A stretch of DNA of 64,000 nt from Natrialbaceae archaeon. GTDB lineage: Archaea > Halobacteriota > Halobacteria > Halobacteriales > Natrialbaceae. Each line of letters begins with the position of its first letter. Position 1 is the stretch's first letter. Under the pieces are notes generated by a model. The model was not told the DNA's origin and searched no databases. It saw only the letters and a program-made list of their open reading frames with translations. Of this stretch, positions 28,168 through 40,256 are shown in pieces. The stretch lies in contig PWMF01000221.1 of assembly GCA_003559215.1 (NCBI GenBank), positions 1 through 64,000 on the forward strand, read 5' to 3'. Both the position numbers and the translations under genes were made by a program.

Positions 28168-28794
28168 GTGAGCGATACCGTACCGTTACCCGTGGATCGA
28201 ACGACACGCGACGCCGTCGTCGCTGCGCTGATTGCCGGGATCCTCCTACTCGGCGTCGGGGCCACCTGGCAGGCGTATCGACAGGCTCAGACACACGGTG
28301 AAATGATGGGCCACGCTGCGGTTCACGGGCCGAACCCGGGCTGGTATCTGCTCAGCGCGATCCTCGCCGCGAGCGTCGTCGGCGGTGCGTATTGGATCGT
28401 CCGCGAGGAGCGGGCGGCGAAACCGGACCGGCGGAGCGCATCTCGAGGGACTGAGGCCGAGGTCGAGGCCGGGCCATCGATCGCGGCCGACGAGTCGCCA
28501 CCCGACGCACGGGATACTCCGGGCGACCGAACGGACGAGCCGGCGGCTCGGGCGTCCCCTCACGTTCTGGCCGTCCTGCCGGAGGACGAACGCCGCGTCC
28601 TCGAACCCGTCGTCGACTCCCCTGGAATCACCCAGATCGCGCTCCGTGATCGCGCGGAGTTCTCCAAGAGCAAGGTCAGCCAGACCGTCACCGATCTCGA
28701 AAAACGCGGCTTACTCTACCGCGAGCGACAAGGGCGGACGTACCGCATCTACCCGAGCGACGAACTGATTGACGACATGGACGGCGGACGGTGA
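28168..28794 (+). CDS. Membrane-anchored winged-helix regulator with His/Met-rich outer loop
   Basis: 208 residues, GTG start (a second GTG at 28192 is possible). Two helices (about 15-33 and 58-77) flank a short loop holding HGEMMGHAAVH, three His and two Met, that should face outside. A disordered acidic linker follows, then a MarR-like winged helix (about 130-205: VLEPVVDSPGITQIALRDRAEFSKSKVSQTVTDLEKRGLL). The N-in topology keeps the DNA-binding domain in the cytoplasm. Placed between two copper ATPases and beside a His-rich peptide, it is a strong candidate one-component metal sensor; the metal role is inference. Confidence 0.78.
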   Translation: MSDTVPLPVDRTTRDAVVAALIAGILLLGVGATWQAYRQAQTHGEMMGHAAVHGPNPGWYLLSAILAASVVGGAYWIVREERAAKPDRRSASRGTEAEVEAGPSIAADESPPDARDTPGDRTDEPAARASPHVLAVLPEDERRVLEPVVDSPGITQIALRDRAEFSKSKVSQTVTDLEKRGLLYRERQGRTYRIYPSDELIDDMDGGR

Positions 28795-28996
28795 CCGTTT
28801 TCCGGCGACTCGGGTCGCTTCGGTGCAACAATTGGGTCGACAGTATCGAAACAGCCGCGCAGGGGCCGAACGAACGGCCTCCTCGATAAGAAACGATTAG
28901 ATCGGCGTACGAACGATCTCGAACGATCTCCGTCGCGGGTTCACACCCAGTTCTACAACCGTTCCCCGCCCGTTCGATCGACTGAGGAAAAGACCA

Positions 28997-29218
28997 ATGA
29001 CGACACCCCTACTCCGACTCGTGGCCGCCACGATCGTGATTGTCGCGTTGCTCGGCGGCGTCGCGGTCGTAAGCGCGGACGCGGGTCCGACCGACGCCCT
29101 CGACCGGATGCACAGCGACGGCGAACATCACGCTGACCACGATCAACCCGAACATCACGCTGACCACGATCACCCCGAACATCACGGAATGCACCACCAG
29201 GCGGGCGGTCACTGCTAA
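28997..29218 (+). CDS. Secreted His-rich metal-binding peptide
   Basis: 73 residues. A cleavable signal-type N-terminus (LLRLVAATIVIVALLGGVAVVSADA) is followed by a mature part with 13 histidines, built from two copies of the 9-residue unit EHHADHDxP and ending HHGMHHQAGGHC. It has no fold motif and looks like a metal-binding buffer outside the membrane. The setting between CopB/regulator and CopA suggests copper, though zinc or nickel cannot be excluded. ATG at 28997. Confidence 0.7.
   Translation: MTTPLLRLVAATIVIVALLGGVAVVSADAGPTDALDRMHSDGEHHADHDQPEHHADHDHPEHHGMHHQAGGHC
29123..29186 (+). repeat. 27-bp tandem repeat (about 2.4 copies) in the His-rich peptide gene
   Basis: Units at 29123-29149 and 29150-29176 are identical except for one base (CAA versus CAC, Gln to His), and a partial third copy follows. 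The repeat expands the EHHADHD metal-binding unit. Confidence 0.85.
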
Positions 29219-29386
29219 CCCCGGTCGCGACGGGCTTCCGTCGTGACGACCGAGCCGACCACCGCCCGTCGGCTTTGGTTAGAAATGTTTTTCCGGACCA
29301 TAGATTTATATTCGAACTTCTAAATCCGAATTATTCCAGCTATATGAGACACAACCCGCTTCAACGTAGAGTACGTATCATCGACC

Positions 29387-32023
<2,637 letters not shown>

Positions 32024-32106
32024 CGGCGGGCGCGCGTCGGCTCCGTCGCTACGCGATTCGGGGGGACAGTCGGGACGTTGAGGCGAAAAACGGTTCGGAG
32101 ACGGTT

Positions 32107-32394
32107 CTAGAACGACACCGCGTCCGGAGCGTACGGGCTGCCGACCGGCGTCGGGTCGCGATCGCTGTATCCGACGCGACCGACTGCCTTGTCGCTCACC
32201 GCGGAGTAGACGGCGAACCGGGCTTCCTCCGGATTCTCGAAGGTCTCGGACTCGAGACGAGCGAGTACCTCGCTGACCGTCTCGGTCCCGTTGGGGAGTT
32301 CGAGGGTGCGGTCGCCGTGTTCTGCGATCAGTTCCTCGGTGGTCGCGGGGTACTCGTAGTCGTCGATGACTTCGCCGGTGCCGTTGAGCAGCAT
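32107..32394 (-). CDS. DUF5789-like small acidic protein
   Basis: 95 residues from ATG 32394. A TATA box (minus strand GTTTATAAT, 32421-32427) lies 27-33 bases upstream, supporting a leaderless start over ATG 32430. The pattern YPATTEELIAEHGDRTLELPNGTETVSEVLARL followed by VGRVGYSDRDP resembles the halobacterial DUF5789 family, whose function is unknown. Single gene between copA and a PHP gene. Confidence 0.68.
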   Translation of the reverse strand: MLLNGTGEVIDDYEYPATTEELIAEHGDRTLELPNGTETVSEVLARLESETFENPEEARFAVYSAVSDKAVGRVGYSDRDPTPVGSPYAPDAVSF

Positions 32395-32541
32395 TACACC
32401 GCTATCTGCGTGAACGATGATTATAAACATTTTCCATAATCGATCTCTAGGGCTACCGTACTCCTTAAAGACCTAGAGGCGACGGGGCGTTTTCGCCGAC
32501 ACAACAGTGGGCTTACGGCTGCGGGACGGCTCGAATAGGGC

Positions 32542-33318
32542 ATGCCCTACGCGGATCTCCACGTCCACACGACCCGTTCGGACGGCGCGCTCGAGTTGGC
32601 CGAGGTTCCCGACGCCGCGCGCCGAGCGGGCGTGGACGTCGTCGCGCTGACCGACCACGACCGCCTGCAACCGTTCGACGAACCTGCGATCGAACGCGAC
32701 GGCGTCCGACTCGTTCACGGGATCGAACTCCGGGTCGAGACCGACGCCGGCCAGCGCGTCGACCTGCTGGGGTACGGAACCGAACCGACCGCGGACCTCG
32801 AGGCGACGACCGAACGCATCCAGCGGAACCGGATCGAACGCGGGCGAGCGATCGTCGACCGCGTCGAGGACCGCCTCGACGTCGATCTCGGCGTCATCGT
32901 CGACGATGGGTTCGGCCGGCCCCACGTCGCACGGGCGATCGACGCCCATCCCGACACAGCGTACGATTACGAGGGCGCGTTCGATCACCTCATCGGCAAC
33001 GACGGCCCCTGTTTCGTCCCCAGGGAACTCCCGTCGTTCGAGCACGGTCGACAGGTACTGTCCGAGGCGGGCCGGCTGGTCTCGCTCGCACACCCGTTCA
33101 GGTACCCCGATCCCGAGGCCGCCCTCGAGCTGACAAGCGAGCTCAATGCTGTCGAGCGCTACTACCCCTACGGCCGCGAGACCGACCCCGAACCGATCGA
33201 TCACGCTATCGAACGACACGGACTGTTCGCGACGGGCGGGACCGACGCCCACGAGCGCGAACTCGGTGTCGCCGGGCTCTCCGAGACGGAGTACCGACGG
33301 CTCGGGCTCGAAACTTGA
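32542..33318 (+). CDS. PHP-domain phosphoesterase
   Basis: 258 residues. The PHP metal motifs are present in order: DLHVHTTRSDG, ALTDHDR, GIELRV (Glu), the lysine-free middle, SLAHPFRYP, and TGGTDAHERE. This makes a trinuclear-metal hydrolase, most like the nucleoside 3,5-bisphosphate or DNA polymerase-associated phosphoesterases, substrate unknown. A second PHP protein is encoded at 47651-48406 in this window; the two are not close in sequence. ATG at 32542. Confidence 0.88.
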   Translation: MPYADLHVHTTRSDGALELAEVPDAARRAGVDVVALTDHDRLQPFDEPAIERDGVRLVHGIELRVETDAGQRVDLLGYGTEPTADLEATTERIQRNRIERGRAIVDRVEDRLDVDLGVIVDDGFGRPHVARAIDAHPDTAYDYEGAFDHLIGNDGPCFVPRELPSFEHGRQVLSEAGRLVSLAHPFRYPDPEAALELTSELNAVERYYPYGRETDPEPIDHAIERHGLFATGGTDAHERELGVAGLSETEYRRLGLET

Positions 33319-33376
33319 CGTGGTGAACGCCGCCGAGAACGGAGCCTTCAATGTCCCCTGGCTCGTACGAACGGGT

Positions 33377-33541
33377 ATGAACTGCCACTACTGCGACCGC
33401 GAAGCGGCCTTCGCAGCCGAATCCGACGGACTCAAGGTCGGGCTCTGCGAGGAGCACTTCCGCGAGCGGTTGCAGGAGCTCGCCGAAGCCGACGGCCTCG
33501 AGACGCTCAAAGAGCAGGTCGACGTCGACCGCGCCGAGTGA
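33377..33541 (+). CDS. 54-residue CxxC protein (DUF6757-like)
   Basis: Starts MNCHYCDREAAFAAES and continues with a Cys-Glu-Glu-His motif (GLCEEHFRERL), so a zinc site of two Cys plus Cys/His is likely, then an acidic helix. It fits the halobacterial family I know as DUF6757, recalled from memory. It is shorter than usual ORF cutoffs but complete, with ATG at 33377. Its stop directly abuts the stop of the convergent ferredoxin gene. Confidence 0.72.
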   Translation: MNCHYCDREAAFAAESDGLKVGLCEEHFRERLQELAEADGLETLKEQVDVDRAE

Positions 33542-34754
<1,213 letters not shown>

Positions 34755-34805
34755 ACGTGGACACGGGCGCGGGTAGCTAAAAGTCGGACGCTCTCGCGGC
34801 GGCGT

Positions 34806-34979
34806 TCAGCCCAGCGGATCGAACTCCGTTCCGCCGCACGGACAGCCGCCGGTGCTGCCGATCGGGTTGATCTGACCCGACGACGACAGCCAGACCGCCA
34901 GCGCGCGCCCGCATTCGACACAGCGTGCCGCTCCCTTTTGTCGGCCGGTTTCGGTCACGGACGAGAGTTCGTTCGACAC
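34806..34979 (-). CDS. Small zinc-ribbon protein
   Basis: About 57 residues from GTG 34979, with one CVECG and a second GCPCGGTEF knuckle (about 25 residues apart). The longer frame to 35111 is basic and unlike haloarchaeal protein, so I use the shorter start. A GTG at 34952 is also possible. Function unknown. Confidence 0.5.
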   Translation of the reverse strand: MSNELSSVTETGRQKGAARCVECGRALAVWLSSSGQINPIGSTGGCPCGGTEFDPLG

Positions 34980-35233
34980 CGTATAGCTCGTTTGTGATCT
35001 CAGGAGTGACACGCGTACTGTTACTCCGGCGGTGACAACACGCCGGCGGTAGCGGTACGGATAGAACGGTAGAACCGTACGTCGGTTCCGCGTCACCGAC
35101 GGGAGTACCAACGCAAGTTCGACACGCTCGACGGGAATTGGATAAGCGACTTACATGTGCAGGCCGTTTTGCGAAACTTCCAATTGAGAGAGATATCGTA
35201 TGACGCAAGCAGAATTTTTCGCGTGGTGTTTTC

Positions 35234-36718
35234 ATGATTGATACAATTACCGATCCGGTCGTTGCAACGATGATCGGCTACTTCGCGGTAACCCTGGCCG
35301 TCGGACTCTGGTACGGACGGGGTGCCGGCGAGGGGTACGTCGAGTTTACTCTGGCCGGCCGGAACCTGAGTCTGCCCGTCTACATGATGACCTACTTCGC
35401 GACGTTCGCGGGCGGCGGTCTCACGATGGGAATCGCCCAGGAAGCGTTCATCGAGGGGATCAGCGCCCAGTGGTACGCGATGACCCAGGGGCTGGCCTGG
35501 ATGACGATGACGCTGTTTATCGGCTTCATCTACTCGTTCGAGGTCGTCAGCGTCCCCGAGTTGCTGGGGCGAGTATACGGCGAGTACACGAAGTACTTCG
35601 CCGGGCTGTTCACCGTCGTCGGCCAGGTCGCGCTGACGACAGGACAGACGATCGGGATGGCGTCGGTGCTCGCGGTCACCACCGGGCTCGATCTGACGAC
35701 GGCGTTCTGGGTGAGCGTCGCGGTCTTCGTCGGTCTTACCGCCTACGGTGGAATGAACACGGTCGCGTACACGGACACGCTCCACGGGATCGTCATCATC
35801 TTCGGGATGGTCGTCGCGATCCCCCTCGCGGTGACCAACGCCGGCGGCGTCGGAACGATCACCGCCGGCGTTCCGGAGGGACACACGAACTGGATCGGCG
35901 TCGGAATCGTTCAGATCGGCACCTGGTATCTGATGTATATCACCGTCGCCGGAGCACAACAGCAGATGCTCCAGCGCACCTGGTCCGCCCGCAACAAGAA
36001 GGTCGCGATGTTCGGGACCTTCCTGGCCGGGACGGTCATTACCGGCTACGGTATCCTCACCGCCGCAGCCGGCATGATCGCCAACGCGCAGGGCGCCGAC
36101 ATCGAGTCCGAGATGGCGTTCGCCTGGACGATCATTAACATGCTTCCGGACGTCTTTGCCGGCCTGTTGCTGGCCGCGGCCGTCTCCTCGGTCATCACCG
36201 GCGCGGACTCGTTCCTGCTGGCCGGCTCGACGAGTTTTGTCAACGACCTCTACATCCCGTTCCGGGGCGGACGCGAGAACCTCACCGACGCTCACCTCGT
36301 CCTCGTCACGCGGCTGACGATCATCGGCTTCGGCGTCGGCGCCGCGCTGATCGCCCTCAGCGGCATCGAAATCATCGTCATCAACACCCTCGGAATGGGG
36401 ATCATGTCGGTTCTGTTCGCGGGACTGGTGATGATGTTGTGGGATCGCACCGTCCGGGAATCCGGGCTCCCCGCCTTCATCGTCGGCGGAGTCGTCTTCG
36501 TCATCTGGGAGTTCGGTCTCGGCTCGCCCGAACTGTTCGGCGAGGGGCAGGTCGAGCCCGCCGTCCCCGCGACGGCCGCGGCGATAATCACTATCGTCGT
36601 CGTGAGCCTGCTGTACGACGGGGAAACCTTCAGCAACCAGGAGGTCCGGGAGCTGGCGAGTCGGGACATGGACCGACTCACTACCAAGGACGTCCGCCCG
36701 GCGGAGGACGACGACTGA
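35234..36718 (+). CDS. Sodium:solute symporter (SSS family)
   Basis: 494-residue Na+-coupled importer with about 13 helices and the LeuT-type inverted repeat. Visible motifs: early GYVEFTLAGRNLSLPVYMMTYFATFAGGGLTMG with unwound first helix, GGMNTVAYTDTLHGIVIIFGM in helix 5-6, and AAAVSSVITGADSFLLAGSTSFVNDLYIP, the Na2-site helix. The substrate may be an organic acid, proline or pantothenate; the sequence does not decide. ATG at 35234. The C-terminus is acidic. Confidence 0.92.
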   Translation: MIDTITDPVVATMIGYFAVTLAVGLWYGRGAGEGYVEFTLAGRNLSLPVYMMTYFATFAGGGLTMGIAQEAFIEGISAQWYAMTQGLAWMTMTLFIGFIYSFEVVSVPELLGRVYGEYTKYFAGLFTVVGQVALTTGQTIGMASVLAVTTGLDLTTAFWVSVAVFVGLTAYGGMNTVAYTDTLHGIVIIFGMVVAIPLAVTNAGGVGTITAGVPEGHTNWIGVGIVQIGTWYLMYITVAGAQQQMLQRTWSARNKKVAMFGTFLAGTVITGYGILTAAAGMIANAQGADIESEMAFAWTIINMLPDVFAGLLLAAAVSSVITGADSFLLAGSTSFVNDLYIPFRGGRENLTDAHLVLVTRLTIIGFGVGAALIALSGIEIIVINTLGMGIMSVLFAGLVMMLWDRTVRESGLPAFIVGGVVFVIWEFGLGSPELFGEGQVEPAVPATAAAIITIVVVSLLYDGETFSNQEVRELASRDMDRLTTKDVRPAEDDD

Positions 36719-36841
36719 GCCGACGAGAGGAGGCGATCGGAAACCGATCCGTACGGGGCGGGTTCGCATCCGTGGCCGATCGACTACCGAAACGCTGCCG
36801 GCGAGCGCACCGCTTTTTGCCGTCCCGTCGGTAGAACCGGT

Positions 36842-37867
36842 ATGGATCTCACCCACCGTCCCCGGCGACTTCGCCAGGACCGGGTCCGCGGGCTCGTCAG
36901 TGAGACGACCCTCGAGCCCGCCGACTTCATCGCCCCGGTGTTCGTCGACGCGACGACCGACGAGCGCCGCCCGATCGAGACGATGCCCGGCCACGAGCGG
37001 GTGCCGATCGACGAGGCGGTCGCCCGCGTCGAGGAGGTGCTCGAGACCGGCGTCGAGGCCGTCATGCTCTTTGGCATCCCCGAATCGAAGGATTCCGAAG
37101 GGAGCCGCGCCTGGGCCGAGGACGGCGTCGTCCAGGAGGCGACCCGCCGGATCGCGACCGAGACCGACGCCTACGTCATCACGGACGTCTGTCTCTGCGA
37201 GTACACCGACCACGGCCACTGCGGCCCGCTCGAGGAGGAACTGCGCGGCGAGGACGGCTCACACGAACACGGTCCGGAGTGCGACCCGATCCAAACCGTC
37301 GACAACGATGCGACGCTCGAGGCGCTGGATCGGATCGCCGTCTCCCACGCGGAGGCGGGCGCGGACATGATCGCGCCCAGCGGGATGATGGACGGGATGG
37401 TCGCCGCCATCCGCGCGGGCCTCGACCGCGAGGGGTTCGAGCACGTTCCGATCATGAGCTACGCCGCGAAGTACGAGAGCGCCTTCTACGGACCGTTCCG
37501 CGACGCGGCCGACGGCGCGCCCGCCTTCGGCGATCGCCGCCACTACCAGATGGATCCCGCGAACGCGCGCGAGGCGATGCGAGAGGTCCGGCTGGACGCC
37601 CAGCAGGGGGCGGACGTCCTGATGGTCAAACCCGCTCTGCCCTATCTCGACATCGTCAGTGACCTTCGCCGGGAGTTCGACCACCCCATCGCGGCGTACA
37701 ACGTCTCCGGCGAGTACGCGATGCTTCACGCCGCAAGCGAGAAGGGGTGGCTCGACCTCGAGGCCGTCGCGCACGAATCGCTGCTCTCGATCAAACGCGC
37801 GGGTGCAGACCTGATCCTGACCTACTTCGCCGAGGACGTTGCGGAGCGACTCTCCGACCGACGGTAG
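36842..37867 (+). CDS. hemB: Porphobilinogen synthase (delta-aminolevulinic acid dehydratase)
   Basis: 341-residue TIM-barrel enzyme that joins two 5-aminolevulinate molecules. Zinc site: [14 protein letters not shown] with three cysteines. Schiff-base lysines: one in [16 protein letters not shown] and the other in [14 protein letters not shown]. The active-site Asp/Ser region is [13 protein letters not shown]. There is a short His/Cys-containing insertion after the zinc loop ([13 protein letters not shown]). This gene starts the tetrapyrrole region of the window. Confidence 0.97.
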   Translation: MDLTHRPRRLRQDRVRGLVSETTLEPADFIAPVFVDATTDERRPIETMPGHERVPIDEAVARVEEVLETGVEAVMLFGIPESKDSEGSRAWAEDGVVQEATRRIATETDAYVITDVCLCEYTDHGHCGPLEEELRGEDGSHEHGPECDPIQTVDNDATLEALDRIAVSHAEAGADMIAPSGMMDGMVAAIRAGLDREGFEHVPIMSYAAKYESAFYGPFRDAADGAPAFGDRRHYQMDPANAREAMREVRLDAQQGADVLMVKPALPYLDIVSDLRREFDHPIAAYNVSGEYAMLHAASEKGWLDLEAVAHESLLSIKRAGADLILTYFAEDVAERLSDRR

Positions 37868-38178
37868 TCGGAAGCCGAACGATCGATTCGGCACGGCGGT
37901 CTCGAACGTGGATCGACCGGCCGAAGCGCCGAGCGCCGCTCGAGTCGGCCGGAGAGCGGTTTCGGACGAACGTCCAGCGGCCGGCCGACAGAAGCGGTAT
38001 CGCGGCAATATCTTCCGCGCGGGCTCGAACCGGCGCCAGGAATGGAGAAATTTACCTCGAGCGTCGATGATCTCACGCGAACGTTGTTCGCAATCGGCGT
38101 ATCGGCGATCGAGACCGCGGTCGTGATCGGTTTTAAACGCCCTTATACAGACCCCATTGCCTATGAATAGCTACGTAC

Positions 38179-38204
38179 GTCACGAATACACAACCATACG
38201 TGAC
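38179..38204. promoter_or_regulatory. Imperfect inverted repeat upstream of the Amt-PII promoter
   Basis: Arms GTCACGAAT and ATACGTGAC pair at 8 of 9 positions around an 8-base centre, about 20 bases before a TATA-like CTTATACT. Position and symmetry suit a dimeric regulator controlling ammonium uptake, but the binding protein is unknown. Confidence 0.35.
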
Positions 38205-38333
38205 CGATCGTCAACGCTAAGCCTTATACTATTCACTTCCATCAGCCGTAGACGTGAATTGGAATACATACACGGAAGAAAGTGGATGGGACATGGACAA
38301 CCGTTTGGAGATGTTGGATAGAAAGCCGACGGC

Positions 38334-38341
38334 GGAGGTGA
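38334..38341 (+). promoter_or_regulatory. Shine-Dalgarno GGAGGTGA deciding the GTG start of Amt-PII
   Basis: Eight bases fully complementary to the archaeal 16S 3-prime end, seven bases before GTG 38349. The in-frame ATG at 38286 reaches a stop codon at 38319, so GTG is the start. Confidence 0.75.
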
Positions 38342-38348
38342 GCGACTC

Positions 38349-40136
38349 GTGATCGAGCCGACCCTGCTCGAGGTCTCGACGGCCGACATCGAACAGCTCG
38401 CGACGGGGATGAATCTGATGTGGGCGCTGACTGTCACCTTCCTGATCTTCTTCATGCACGCCGGCTTCGCGATGCTCGAGGCGGGACAGGTCCGCTCGAA
38501 GAACGTCGCGAACCAGCTGACGAAGAACATGCTGACTTGGGCGGTCGGCATCTTCGTCTTCTTCGTGATCGGGATGGGGATCTCGAACAACGTCGGCGCC
38601 GCCCTCGGCGGCGGGGATTCCAGTCCGTTGACGATGTTCGGCGAGGGATCGTTCGACTGGGCGATGTGGCTGTTCAGCGCGGTGTTCGCGATGACTGCGG
38701 CCACGATCGTCTCCGGGGCCGTCGCCGGCCGCGCGAAGCTCCGGGCGTACATCACGTACACGTTCCTGCTCGCGGCGGTCATCTACCCGGTCGTCGCGGC
38801 GATGGTCTGGTACGCGCCCGGCGGGGAACCGATCCTCGCGAGCTTCGGCTTTGCTGACTTCGCGGGCGGGATGGTCGTCCACGGCGTCGGCGGCGTCGCC
38901 GGGCTCACCGCCGCCTGGATCCTCGGTTCTCGGATGGACAAGTACAACGACGACGGCAGCGTCAACATCATCCCTGGCCACTCGATGACGTTCGCCGTGT
39001 TGGGAACCCTGATCCTCTGTTTCGGCTGGTTCGGCTTCAACGTCGGGACGGCCGCGACGGTCGTTGACGTCGACGCCGGCGCGGCCGCCGGCGAGGTCGT
39101 CGGGTTGGCCGACTTCGAGTACGTCGGCAGCATCGCGATGGTCACCGCCCTCGGGATGGGACTGGGCGCGCTCGGCGCGTCGACGATCTCGCTGGCGATG
39201 AACGGCAAGGTCGACACGCTGTACGTCGCCAACGGGATGCTCGCCGGGCTCGTCGGCGTCACGGGTCCGACCGATCTCATCACGCCGATGGGGGCGATCG
39301 CGATCGGCTTCCTCGCCGGCGCGCAGCTCCCGATCGTCTTCAAGCTCGTCGACGAACGGCTCAAGATCGACGACGTCTGTGCGGTGTTCCCGGTCCACGG
39401 GACCGCGGGAATGCTGGGACTGATTATCTACCCGCTGTGGTCGATCGAGGGAACCGCGATCGGCGGCGGCGTCGTCGCCGGCGGAATCCTGTCGATCGAG
39501 GCGAGCGCGTTCGCCCCCCAGATCGTCGGCGTCGTCGCGATCACGGTCTGGACCGTGGCCGCGACCGCCGCCGTCTGGGGCGCGTTCAAGGCAGTGGGAC
39601 AGGCTCGCGTCACGCCCGAACACGAGCGCGACGGGCTCGACGTCACCGAACACGGCGTCGACACCTACCCCGAGTTCGGCGGCCCCGACGTCGCGACGGA
39701 CGGCGGAAGCGTCGAGGACAAGCGCGTTCGGACCGACGGCGGTGAGCCAAACAGCGAGGAGCTCCGTTCCGACGGCGGGAAACCGAACGACGGTGAGATC
39801 AAGATGGTCACCGCGATCGTCCGTCCGGATCGTCTCGGCGCGATCAAGCAGTCCCTGGCCGAATCCGGCGCACCGTCGCTGACGGTGACGAACGTCTCGG
39901 GGCGTGGCTCCCAGCCCGCCAAGAAGGGCCAGTGGCGCGGCGAGGAGTACACCGTCGACCTCCACCAGAAGGTCAAGATCGAGTGCGTCGTCGCCGACAT
40001 TCCCGCCGAGACCGTCGTCGACGCGATCTGCGAGGGCGCGAACACCGGCGAACCGGGCGACGGGAAGGTCTTCGTCACCCCCGTCGAGCGCGCGGTCCAG
40101 ATCCGGACCGGAAAGACCGGAACCGACGCGGTCTAA
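38349..40136 (+). CDS. amt-glnK: Ammonium transporter fused to a PII (GlnK) regulator domain
   Basis: 595 residues. Residues about 1-415 are a complete Amt channel of 11 helices: [18 protein letters not shown], the twin-His region ([18 protein letters not shown], then [12 protein letters not shown]). After a hydrophilic linker (about 415-480), residues about 482-595 are an entire PII domain: [25 protein letters not shown]-loop with [19 protein letters not shown] (Tyr in the uridylylation position), B-loop [15 protein letters not shown] and C-loop region. Normally GlnK is a separate trimer that plugs Amt. Here each Amt subunit carries its own PII. Expected control by ATP/ADP and 2-oxoglutarate. 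Confidence 0.95.
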   Translation: MIEPTLLEVSTADIEQLATGMNLMWALTVTFLIFFMHAGFAMLEAGQVRSKNVANQLTKNMLTWAVGIFVFFVIGMGISNNVGAALGGGDSSPLTMFGEGSFDWAMWLFSAVFAMTAATIVSGAVAGRAKLRAYITYTFLLAAVIYPVVAAMVWYAPGGEPILASFGFADFAGGMVVHGVGGVAGLTAAWILGSRMDKYNDDGSVNIIPGHSMTFAVLGTLILCFGWFGFNVGTAATVVDVDAGAAAGEVVGLADFEYVGSIAMVTALGMGLGALGASTISLAMNGKVDTLYVANGMLAGLVGVTGPTDLITPMGAIAIGFLAGAQLPIVFKLVDERLKIDDVCAVFPVHGTAGMLGLIIYPLWSIEGTAIGGGVVAGGILSIEASAFAPQIVGVVAITVWTVAATAAVWGAFKAVGQARVTPEHERDGLDVTEHGVDTYPEFGGPDVATDGGSVEDKRVRTDGGEPNSEELRSDGGKPNDGEIKMVTAIVRPDRLGAIKQSLAESGAPSLTVTNVSGRGSQPAKKGQWRGEEYTVDLHQKVKIECVVADIPAETVVDAICEGANTGEPGDGKVFVTPVERAVQIRTGKTGTDAV

Positions 40137-40160
40137 TCGGGATCGAAACGAGCGTCGCAG

Positions 40161-40199
40161 TTTTTTTCGGTTGACTCGAGTTCGAGAGCGTAAGCTCTC
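40161..40199 (+). terminator. Oligo-T terminator and hairpin after Amt-PII
   Basis: A run of seven T at 40161-40167 follows the stop codon by 25 bases, a typical archaeal intrinsic terminator. A 6-bp hairpin GAGAGC-GTAA-GCTCTC (40184-40199) follows it. Confidence 0.5.
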
Positions 40200-40256
40200 T
40201 CGAGCCGACGAGCAAACCTCGGTACTACTTTGCCGTCCCGCTCGTAAGGCTCGCCC

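Larger units (their letters stand above)
37868..38348. other. Intergenic control region of the Amt-PII gene
   Basis: No gene found. It holds two TATA-like CTTATAC elements (about 38143 and 38223-38230), an imperfect inverted repeat GTCACGAAT...ATACGTGAC (38179-38204) upstream of the second, and a perfect Shine-Dalgarno at 38334-38341. A transcript from the second TATA box would have a leader of about 100 bases. Confidence 0.5.

Noticed and set aside
35093-37219. 708-codon frame on the minus strand
   Set aside because: Antisense to the SSS symporter and hemB. The residues are very rich in Asp, Gly, Arg and His with no hydrophobic core.
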